Origin: Spinacia oleracea
Taxonomy: Eukaryota > Streptophyta > Magnoliopsida > Caryophyllales > Amaranthaceae
Reading direction: 5' to 3'
Length of the DNA: 64,000 bases
Assembly (NCBI RefSeq): GCF_020520425.1
Contig: NC_079487.1
Span: 128,982,385 to 129,046,384, forward strand
Each line of letters begins with the position of its first letter. The stretch's first letter is position 1. The position numbers were made by a program, and so were the translations under genes. Below the pieces are notes generated by a model, which was not told where the DNA came from, ran no database searches, and saw nothing but the letters and a program-made list of their open reading frames with translations. Of the stretch, positions 1 through 11,700 are shown one piece after another.

Positions 1-800
1 TAGCAAATGCCATTGTGTCTCATATGAAGGGTTAAGGAACACGGTATATAAGGCTGCATGTTTTGCGCTTCGAACTGCCCTATACTGCCTCGACGGGATC
101 TTTGCATTATTGTTGACATTGATGCTGTCTAACTGGATCCCGACCTTTTTAGCTGTAGGGATTACTCTGTGATTTACTCTGTTGAAGCTGCGTATAAAAC
201 CGTTAAACTTTCATAATCTCATTGTGTGCTTTTGATACTTATATAGTAATACTTCCTCAAGTTTTTAATAATTGCACCATCTTGGTTTTGGCACTATTCA
301 CATATTCTTATACAGTTATTTTTTTGTGATTTATATGTAAGGAAAAATATATTCATGTGGGATCTTGTTAGATTCATCTTGAAATATACTTTCAAACTAT
401 CAAATTTTTATAATTTTTAAAAATGTATAATGAGAGATATTAGTGGTTAAAATAGTGCATTGGCAAGTGTGAAATCCCAGATGGTGCAATTAAAAAAAAA
501 TGGAAGTATTAATAACAAATGTACTTGTAAGAAAAGCGAAACGTTCATGATCTCATGAAATCATTGTATGAGAATGTAGTTCTAAGGAACTTTTTGTGCT
601 CCTTGTTTAAAGTGACTGTGATAGTGAGGTGTGCTGTACGGCCTGTACCCACAGGTGCCGAGACTGTTTCCGTATACTTACAAATCTGATCTAAAATGGT
701 AGATTGAACCTAGCATTGAGTTGACAATTTTGTCTCATCTTGTGTGCTATTTAGGTGCTCCTTGTGATTTCACTATTTAAGGACTTTTGGCATTGTTTCG
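1..800 (+). other. Upstream/5' leader region of the ARID gene
   Basis: No convincing coding exon is visible. A good 3' splice acceptor (gtgctatttag) ends at about position 754, and an in-frame TGA lies at 765-767 before the ATG at 801. The 5' UTR may therefore be spliced, with its first exon further upstream. Part of the stretch is occupied by a diverged Stowaway-type MITE, listed separately. Confidence 0.4.
252..506. mobile_element. Stowaway-like MITE, diverged
   Basis: Inverted ends (cttcctcaag... and ...tggaag) are flanked by TA at 250-251 and 507-508. Just inside are the complementary pieces gcaccatctt and gatggtgc. The interior resembles the copy at 9545-9791, so the two belong to one subfamily. 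It has no coding capacity. Confidence 0.7.
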
Positions 801-3800
801 ATGACTGAAGCGAAGGAGGTCAAGCCATCTGGTGATGACGTCACTGGGTTGGTGAATAATGATCCTGATGCTATGAAAGTGGAGATGAAACATACAGAGG
901 ATATGGAAAACGTTGAAGAAAAGGAAGAAGGGGAAGACGCTGAAGACAAGGAAGAAGGGGGAGACGCTGAAGAAAAGGAAGAGGGAGAAGAGGTGGAGGA
1001 AGAGGAGGAGGAGGAGGAGGAGGAAGAGGAAGAGGGAGAGGAAGAGGAAGAGGGGGGAGAGGGAGAGGAAGAGACAGAAGAATCAGATGAAGATACCGAG
1101 GATGAGCAGGATAACAAATTGGAACATGGGCCAGTTGATGTGTCAATTGATGGCGGGGAGGAAGAAGAGGAAACAGAGGATGAACTGGAGAACAAATTGG
1201 AACCTCGTCCAGTTGATGTGTCCATTGATGATGGAAAGGTGTTGCATGTGGAGGTGTCTCTTGAAAAGAACTCTGATAGGATAGTGGATTCTCCAACTCA
1301 GGGGTCTGAAAACAGAAAAATAATGCATGCAGTGAATGTCAAACCCTCTGTGGATGATGATGGTATGTCTGAAGAAGTCCAAGCAAAAGCTTGTAACGGC
1401 TATCTCATAGATCTTAAATGAATTTTGACTAGCTTATTTGCTTTTAGCATTGATATTGTGAGATGTTCTCCTTTGCGTGTATTTCGTTCTTCCTGTTTCT
1501 AATAAAAGTTTTTTTTCCCCTTGAAAAACAATCATGTAGATATTTCTTTATCAGAGGCTTCACTGAAAAGTATCACGGGAGCCATTAGGAAACCTGGTAT
1601 ATCTGATGAAACGGGATCCTTAAGACTCCACAGTGAAGAGGGCCATGATGCAAAATCGGATGCTTATGATTCACTAAAAGATAGAAGGTTCAGTGATGAA
1701 ACTATTTCCAGAAACCGACCTGCTTCATTGAAGGTAGAGCACATGGAAGAGGAAGAACCGAATAATGAGGCAAAGGAAAAAGGAGCTATGGATGTAGATG
1801 ACAGAAATCCTAGTAATGTCAACATATTTGACACAGATACTTCCGGCGGAGGGGAGTCGGGAACGGAAGATGAACAAACAGCTTTTCTGATGGAGCTTGA
1901 TAAGTTTCATAAAGAGAGAAGTCTAGACTTCAAACCACCAAAATTCTATGGAGAACCACTGAATTTACTGAAGTAAGTTTCTTGAATCTCTATATGGTGT
2001 TTGTCACTTAACCTGTAACATTTTCATTTGGTAATATCTTACCATTAGGTGCTGGAGACTTTTATAGCAAATTAGCACTTGTCAATTATTACTTATAGTT
2101 TCAACTTGCAAGGCGAGGAAGTTTCGTTGACTAATTTATCTCGATTTCTTTCTACTAGGCTCTGGAGATCTGTTCTGCAGTTGGGTGGCTATGACAAGGT
2201 ATGGTTATTTCTTGCTCTCTTCATTGCCATCTAAATCATTTTCAACGTAGTAGATGGTATCTCTTTCTTTTCCAGGAAAGATAATTATTGCTTTTGGTGG
2301 CAGAACAAGATGAGCTGAGGCTTGTATTCTGCAAATAGTAGGTTAATATTATTGACATAATTAGCCGTGGAGCTTCTAGACCATTGAAAACTGCAATTTG
2401 TTACCCCTATAGAGAGAGTAAGGCTATTCTGCTATCAATCAACCCAAACCGAAAGAAAAACGAAGTTTTTATAGATTGAGACTTGTAGCTTGATTCCTTT
2501 CTCATTTCATATTGGGTTGGGAAGAATCACATGCATCATTTCCTTTAAGAAATCCCAACTTATGGAGTCACCTATTCCCCCTCCCCTGATTCTATTCAGG
2601 ACAGGCGAACCAGAAGGTCTAGTCAGACCTGCCAGGTTTGGAACAAAACAGTCTCGCCGGAATAACCACTTTATTCATATTTTTTTTTCTGCTTGTTATT
2701 TTAGCTGCAATCCTCTCTGAGTATTCCTCATTGCTCAAAACTGCTGTTTGCAAGTTTAGTTGCATTAGAGGCTTAGAGCTTTTAATAAGGTTTACTGGCG
2801 TCTTAATTACAATATGTGATCACGTTTGACATTGTGTCTTTGAAGAATTCAAGACACGTCTTTCTGTGTTTAAGTGTTTATAATGCCAGAAACACTCACT
2901 ACCAAGTTATGTTGTCTCTTTATTCATATGCGCATTTTATAAATCCCGCAGCTGAGAATTCTTAGTGTTTTTGGCTGTTTAAGATAGGTCTGTTTTCATT
3001 TGACAACATGTAGCGTGGGCTTTAGCATCTTGTTTTAGCAAACCACTAGTTTTAAATTTTAACTCTTAGCTAATTGTATATGATAATAATTGTATTTATG
3101 AATTTTCGTTTTGTTATTCTGTCATTTTTACTTATTTATGATCTTCAAGTCCCTTTTTTTGCAATCATGTGCAATATAAGGTTTGTTTTAGGTATAAATG
3201 TTGTTCACTAATTTGAGTAATTGACTAATTTTTTATAGTTGGTGAGTATGTTACTGAAAGTGTCTTCAGATAATGATGTCCTGTATTGTTGGTAGTGCTT
3301 ATCTAGGTTTCTTGATTTCCCTCACACTCTTTCTCTTCCTCTTGCTCCCACTTATGCCTATCTTTCTTTTTTTCTTTTTTACTCAGCCCAAAACTTTCTG
3401 CATACTAACTAAGACTTTATTTATTCTTTAACTTGAATTAGGAATTTAGGATATTTAAGACATGGGTAATTGGGAGAAAACTTTGGTGTACGGGGGTGGG
3501 GGAGGAAGGGGGAGGGAACAGAAGTTTGAGCAGAAGGGCCTGGCTCCTGCTTTGGTCTTGCGCTGTACTAAACTTTTGTTAGAGAAATGACTTATCTATG
3601 TCTCTATGAAATTATGAAGTATGAATTACTACCTCCATTTGATTTTAGTCGTCAAATTACTATTTTAAAACAATATCAATGTGGCAACTAATTTTAGAAG
3701 TTGGCACACAAGAGTATGTCCTTTTTAAAATTACTTGACTAATATCAGTTATAAAGTTTTACTTTGTATCAGCAGATTCAACTGGATACCCTTTTCTTTG

Positions 3801-5654
3801 AGGTAGCATATAAAGGAAAGCTAGCAAACCCAAGTGGTAGTGGTAGGCACATATGTTAGGATTGTATTTTGTCCTTTCTTGATAGCTAGACTTATCTAGG
3901 CATTCCCCAAGTGAGTTTCTGAAAATGCATTTCTTTTAGTTGTAGAGATTTAACTAGCAAAATTTCTTTCTATTGGTATTAAACTTCTCTTTTTTGAGGG
4001 AAGGTATAATATAATTTAGGCATTTTGTTGAAGCATATATCTGAATTCTATTTTATTACTTGTGGGCAGGCAACAGCATGTAAATATTGGCGTCAAGTTG
4101 GAGAGTCATTCAAACCCCCCAAGTAATGGGTTAAACCTCTCTTCTCCTCCATATCACTTTCCTGTTCTAATGCCTGTTAATAGTAAATCTGTTGATATTG
4201 CACATCATTATATAACAGTGCAGATCCAGTGCTTTGGAGGGTTAGTTAATTTTGTTCAACGAAAGAGCATTTTGACTTTTTCCTTCGAATGTTTAATTAC
4301 ATTCCAGTCAAAGTTGTTGACAGAGGTTCTTATTAAAACAATTTTTTAAATATACAAATGTTTTTTTTGTTAATTTTTACGAACTATAAACAACTATAGC
4401 AAAAGAGGACAAAGAGTCTTTTGAAGCAGAACATTGGAAAGAAAAAGTTTGCCGGTTATGCTTTCCTGAAAAGATAGATGTAGGAAAACCACCATAGGGT
4501 AGCACCATGGGAAGCCAGTTATAATACATTATCCTACAGAGCCTCGTGATCATTAGTCCTTTTTCTGAACTCTATTGTCCTTTTAGTCGTGCTGAAAGAA
4601 TAACGAAACAGACTCAGGTTTCAAAAGAAGCTTCCTACCTTTTGATCGTCCAAATCTGATACAACTGATTTAAAGCCAAAAACTCTAGAAGTGTATTCCA
4701 AAGAAACACAATATGTAAAAGACGGGGGGGGGGGGAGCTAACCCTTTTGAGGTTATCTAATGTGAAATGTTCAGTTACTGAGTTGTGTTGAGTGTTATCA
4801 AACAAGTTGTCTATGTATGTCCTTTACCTTCATTGTGATAGGGTCAAGCTCCTAGGACCTTTTGTGAGTCATGTCTTCTACAACTAAGTGTTTAAGATTG
4901 TTTTTGAAAGGAACCCATGTATGTAACTGGAAGGAACATGATCTACTAGAGAAACATACTATATGAGTGTGGAACAACCCAAATCGACCCCCTGGTCATC
5001 AGATTTCCTAAATTGATATACAACTCTAAATCAACCTTAAAGATTGCAGGACTGTCGGGATGTTGTTGATCTTTAGTATTTTATCAACTTAGGGAAATAT
5101 TGTCCTAGCAAATTGAGGATGAGATATGTAAACATCACTGTCCCTTCACCCTAAAATCCTCCATCAAGCCTTAAACCTTCGTTATAGCTAAAATATGACT
5201 CGGTGGATAAACAACCGAGCTGGATAGCAAAAAGGGCAAATTGGGGAGACCTGTTCTTGTTCATGTTGTAGGCCCAAATTGTGCGTTAGATTGCTCTTTT
5301 GGCAAAACTATGAAATAAGTAGACTCTAAACATCCCCATTTCCTATATCTTGACTTAGAGTCCAAACCTTTAAACTTCTATACCTTGTTTGATAACCTCA
5401 ACAAATCCTATAACGTGTTTTATTAAAAACCAACTTATAGATAACACCCTTGTAACTCTTGTGTAGCATCATCATTCATCAACTACTTCATTGGCCACAA
5501 AAACAAAGCCTTAGTCTCAAAATGTTTTGGGGTCGGCTAACATGAATCGTCGTAAGAGATCGTCATTGTCACCAATCAAATCAGAAAGGAGCGGGAAATT
5601 AAAAGAATAAACAAGGAAGAGGGAGAAAGTGGAATACATGAAAGTAAGATAAGG

Positions 5655-5753
<99 letters not shown>

Positions 5754-8700
5754 GATAATAAAAACAAGTAAAGTTTAAAATAAATAAATAAGTACATTTG
5801 AAAAAAAATAAAATAATAATAAATAAATAAATAAGTAAGAGTTTAAGTAAGAAGAGTCAAAATGGAAGTTGTATAAGTCAACTGAAGTCATCAATGTATA
5901 TTCTCTCCCTCCACTCTGTCCTATCCAACGCCATATTTTCCTCAAACCCAAGAAAGCTCATATCGTGGCCAATCACCTTCCTCCAAGTTTTGTTAGGTCG
6001 TCCCCTGCCCCTTGCAATTCTATCACTTTGCCACCCTTCTAGCCTCCTAACCAGGGCATCAATTGATCTTCTGCTTACATGCCCAAACCATCTTAAACGA
6101 TTTTCCATATCTTAAACTCAATCGGTGCAATCCCTACTTTCTTCCTAATAATCTCATTCCTCAAACGATCCTTTCTTGTATGCCCACACATCCAACGTAA
6201 ATGCGCATGTCCGCCACATTTATCTTATGCACATGGCTATGTTTCACTGCCCAGCATTCCGTACCGTATAACAACGCCGGTCGAATTGCCGTGCGGTAAA
6301 ATTTTCCCTTCAATCTTTGGGGCATGCCTGGATCACATAGGTACCCTGTGGCACTTCATTGGCCACAATACGCAATTATAATATATTAAAAAGAGGCACA
6401 CTGAGTTATCACGATCACCTTCAGAAGACATTTGTAGCTATCGGTCTCTGTTCCTCCCCCCCCAACCACCCGTCGTACATTAGACTGTATTTGGGATTTT
6501 TCGTTCATCTCAAAGAGGTTTGGTAGGTTAAACTTAAACATTACTTCTTTTTTTCCTGATATTTTTGACAGGACTTGCACCACAGTGTCATGGACCTTTC
6601 GCATATTTTACGAGAAGGTAATTTAATTGTTGGTTCTGTATTTTCTCTTTCACTCTCTCGAACAAATCTCACTTGTTTTTGGTATGCCAAACTTTTTATG
6701 TATTTGCTTCACCAGAATCGTTATCACTGTTTTACAAAAAATGCTTCTTTGCTTTGTCGGTTCTGTATACTCTCTTTCTTTCCTTCGAATGGTTCTCAAT
6801 CGTCTTTAGTATGTCGAACCTTTTTTTGTATATGATGCTTTGCCAACATCTTTATAACTCTAGAATGAATTACTTTGCTGGGATCTTGGTTCAGTAAATT
6901 TAAAACACGGTGGAACTTGTTTGTCGTAAAAATCTATTTTCGAACAAATTTCATATAGTCTATGCTGAAAGGATGCAAAATTTGGGTTCTATAGCAACGC
7001 AGGGTATAGCATGTATCATAGTGTAGTATCTATGCTTTTGGATGATTCAGAGAATATGATTGTTTAATATTTTTTGCAATTGAGGTCCTTGTTTGTTGAA
7101 TCACTGTGTGTGCAATTCTTCAACTTGTGTATTAACTGACAGATTTGCCAATACATTTCAACTTTCCAAGGAACAATTTGTAGGTTTTTTTTGTTTCCTA
7201 CTTCTTGAAAATAAATCAAAGTGGGTTAGAAAGAAAAACATCTAGTCAACAACTCAACACAAAATTCAATTTTGAGGTTGCATAAAGCGCTCCCTAATAG
7301 CCCTTTGAGAAGGAGCCATATAATTCACTTCAGTCCATTGGTCAAATCCAAAAATAATAGACCAGGGATTAAGGTATTATTTGAGATGAAATTTATTACA
7401 CAATCATCCATATTAGTATATTACTAACAAGTTGTCAGTATCAAGGAGTCATAATTTAAACATCCTGAATATAGTTGAACTATTGAATAGCAGTCACTGT
7501 ATCTAGTAATTAATTAGTGGTCTCTAGATCAAAGTTTTTTGTACTACATGATCACCTACAATTGTTGTTTAGGGATAGAAACTCAAATCCACACAAAATT
7601 ATCTTGTTTTTTTTTCTTTTCCCCCAGCAGTAATGGAAAATGTAAATGTGTATATTTCATCACAGCTCAAAGCCTAGGATGAATAAAATAATAGCTAGAT
7701 GTTCCTCTAGACTATAGTTAAATGGCGCATAATTGTGGATGTTTATGGGAGGAAACTTGTCCGTACCTTATATGGTAAGTGTTTGAGGGTGGCGATGATG
7801 GTATGCATTCCACCATTTCCCCTTCCCCTATCGTCCTTCATAATGTTTACACCCCTCTCAAAGAAAGAAAAAAAGAAAAATAATGAAGACAATAAGGTGT
7901 ACATAACAAATATGTACTGGATCAGAGTTACCCGGTTCGTGGTTCGCTTTGGTACGGGGTACGAGTTCGGGTTCGCGGTTCGCGGGTAGCTGATTTTAGG
8001 TTCGCAGGTAGCGGTATGGATTATTTTATTTTTTTTAAAATTCAAATTAACAAATAAAAAGCAACCACCATCTTCATTCTTCGGCAGTTCGGCTTTCCAG
8101 TTCTTCACCTCGACCTCATCCATGGCTATTATTTTCAGCAAGACGAAAGAACAACAATTGACGGTAGGAATCAACACATATGTACTTCTCAAACAAAATC
8201 CCCAACATATTTTATCTTCTATCGCTTTTCCGGACTTTCAATCGTTAAAACTAGGGTTTTGGTTTGGTTCGTGAAAAATCGCGAATTGGATCGCCGGAGA
8301 ACCACGAATTGGTACAGGCGAACCGGTTCGCGGTTCGCGGGGGTTAGGGGCGAACCAGGTAACACTGTACTGGATAATTGCAGTCATTTCTTTTGTTTCC
8401 TTTGCGTCAAGTACTGTTAATTTATTTTCTGGCAGTTGCTTGTAAGTTGCATTTATTATTTGATTTGATGTTGAAATTCAATTGTTTAACTATGTAATTT
8501 ATAGATAGTAGTTCTATTTTGCAGGCTCTTCTTGATTATGAGAGATACAGAACAAGTAGTGATGGCTCTAGCCTTCCTGGTTCGCTTGCTGTGCCTATGG
8601 GGGCTGAAAATCAGGTACGTTATTGCTAAAGCTCATAGTTTGTTTTATTGCACTTATTTGTCTTATTTCTAATATTAAGCCATTTTGTAGACACATCTCC

Positions 8701-11700
8701 TATGAATCTTTACTGAGTTATACGGCAAAAATTCAAATGGGGATTGAACTACGCTTGTCATGACTGTCATAAGAATATGGGAAAACCCACTTGCTTCTGA
8801 TGTCTGATATTTTGTTGCTCTATGGTCATCCTCTATGCCCCTGCAAATATATCTCATTTGTAAATAATCCTATGACCTATGAAATAGTAATACTTAAGCT
8901 AAATAAGTGGGTCTTTTATGGATATAAGTTTTGTGTATAAATTTCTTATTCTTGCACCTTTTGGTGATAACTGCTTGGTATCCTCACTCTGGTGCATCAT
9001 TGGAGGTCCTTTACGGCTTAACTGGCAGCTGAATAATAGAGGGAAAGTTGAAACCATAATATGCAAGATTAGGGATTAAAGGGAAGCGTACTCATTTTTG
9101 AACATGAAGAGTTAGTGACAGAGACTTACATGATTGTGATGTGATAGGTGATTTCTGCTTTGTTTTTCCATTTGTTTGTAGGAGAGAAAGGAAGATGGAG
9201 AATACTCTTTTGAACTGTTTAAAGGGGTGGGGGCTGAGAGCAGGGACAGTGGAGTCATGTGGTGATGCATAAGGTGGCTATTAGTTTCATAGTTTTATTT
9301 GTTCTTTTCCTGCTATTTACGCCGAGTTTCGTTTCTGGACGCTGCTGTGAGGAGTCTCAATACACTTGTCTTGACTTTAGGGTACCAAACTACCAAAAAG
9401 TCATATGTGAAATTATGGGTGCATTATTCGTGTAAATTTTAGTTTTCTTTGTGGACTTGAGGATTGTTCTATGTTAACAAGAAAAAATGAATTAAATGTG
9501 TCTTCACATTTTTGGTATTTTGGATACCTGTTACAAACTTAATACTTCAGCAGTTTTTTTTTTGTTTTTTTTTTATAACTGCACCATTTGAGGTTTACGC
9601 TTGCCGATGTACAACTTTAATCATCAATATATCTAATTTTACATTAGTGACAATTATAAAAAATTGATATTTTGAAAGTATATTTTGAGACGAATATTTT
9701 TTCCTTGCGTATAAATCACAAAAGATATGCATAGGAGAACGTATGAATAGTGTTAAATCCTAGATGGTGCAATTATAGAGAATGGAGGAAGTAATTTTTT
9801 AAATGTTTGTATTTGCTGGAAATTTGTTGTTTTCCCGTACAAATTGAAAGACTAGATTATCTGGCACTGAGTGTAACTGTGTTTTTCTTTAGATCCTAGA
9901 TCATTTTCCCTATTTGAAAGGTTTAGTTTTGATCCTTGTGTTTTGCCCAATTCTTCTTGAAACTGTTTTGCTCAGATTGGTCATGCACAGGGTGCTGGGT
10001 CAGGAAGGGCACGGAGAGTTGCTGCAGCTCGCGCTATGGAGGGCTGGCATTCTCAGCGTGTTCTTGACAATGGTGAAGTTAGTGACCCAGTCATAAAGGT
10101 AATATCGATTATCTTCTTGTGGATTTTCCATTTTGCTTGGTGAAAGCTATTTTTGTTTTTTTACTGCGTATTTTATTTCCTTTTATTTAGGACAAGAATC
10201 TCATCTCCTTGAGCAAGAAAGAAAAACAGCTGAAAAACCTGGGTTTGATTCCTTACTATGCGTTTTGTATTTTCATTTGCAAATATTTTCTGGTTAAGTT
10301 TTCATGCGACCAGGATAGTATTTTTTATATCATAATCTATTTCTCGACTCCTTTTTCACCCCGCAGGTGAACTAAAACGGAAAAAACCATCCTCAACAGA
10401 TCTTGCTGTGAAACCTGTGCGCACAAAAGTGCCAAAAGAACAGTTAAGACCTCAAGATATTCAATAAACTTGCATAATTTTCATATATGGAGTATTCTCT
10501 ACTCTTTTTGTCATGTCCTTCTTATGCAGAAGTTCTGCTCTGCAATGTGATGTACTTTAGTTAATAAATGTTCAGATCTAATGTTCATAAGTTAATAACT
10601 AATAAGCGATGTCGAGTAGAATTTAGAAGACAACTAATGAACGAAAGGGTTCAAATTTGTCATGTTTTTTTGGTCTTTTGGCTATTAAAAGGTTGGTTCC
10701 TGAAGCATGCAAAAATGATATCGTTATCCGAATCTGGATAGGCTGTTGTAAAACCCTTTGCATTTGCATCATTTCTCAACTATGCCACGTACATCATGTT
10801 GCACCGAAAGGTCGATGAATGTCTTAGTACATTGTTTTGTTTATTTTGGAAACAGGCAAAAATGGTAAAAATCCTGGCATTTTGTAGGGGCTCAAATTTG
10901 TTGTTGATTAGTTAGCAATATGAAAATTATGTTATTGATTGTTGAGAAGAGGAGGATCTTGTAGATATATCTGTATTATCAACAAAGAAGTGTGTAACTT
11001 TTTAAGTTTCAGTTTAGGTGATGCAGCCTTTATTTTTCTAGAACCTCTTTTCTTTCACTGGATTTCTTTCTTTCAGCTGTTCCCATGATTGTTGTTGATG
11101 CCAGATATTTTTAACGTTGAGTCTGTTGGCTGCTTGTACCTTTTAGCTCCTTGTAGTACTAAAACACATCCCAAGGATGAAATGACAGAATATCTTACCA
11201 CAGACAAGCTGGCTGTTAAATTGGAAGGTTTAATTTTCCTTCACAGAGGATATGTAACTGTGAGCAGTTTGTTGAAGGCCTAGGACTGAATATGAACAAT
11301 ATTAACTTCACCGTGTAGCATCTGTATCTTGTTTATGTGACGTCACAGTTATCTTCGGAAAAGAAGTTTGACCTTTTTTTTACTAAACCAAAAACTAATA
11401 ATTGTTGGCTTTTTACCTGAAAAGTCATTAAATTATCCTCATGTTAAAATAACATGAATTCATGTACTAGTTATTTGCTTTTGAAGTCACGCTGATTATC
11501 TCCCAACCTTCCAGATCGGAGACCACAGTTATTGACATTGGATCTCCTGCTGATTGGGTGAAGATTAATGTTCGCGAGACTGTAAGTTTCCAGGAACTGA
11601 TTTGTGTTTAAAAGAGCGATTTAGCTGAGTCCCTTACAATTTTTGCACATACTAAAGTGTTATAATTTCTATATCTTTTCATCAGAAAGATTGCTATGAG

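Noticed and set aside
773-1296. Minus-strand Ser-rich and Pro/Leu-rich frames over the ARID first exon
   Set aside because: They are shadows of the GAG/GAA acidic repeat, which is the true coding strand as shown by in-phase splicing to the ARID exons.
2490-2829. 76- and 63-residue frames in ARID intron 3
   Set aside because: They lie between well-defined exons 3 and 4, show no conserved motif and have no splice support.
3620-3790. Stowaway-like start ctacctccatttgatttt
   Set aside because: Only one end is visible; no inverted partner was found within 500 bp, so it was not called as an element.
5576-5797. 73-residue minus-strand frame rich in Ile/Tyr
   Set aside because: It is a translation of the AT microsatellite.
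7743-8192. 149-residue minus-strand frame
   Set aside because: It crosses the left boundary of the hAT element and its flanking duplication, so it cannot be one conserved gene.
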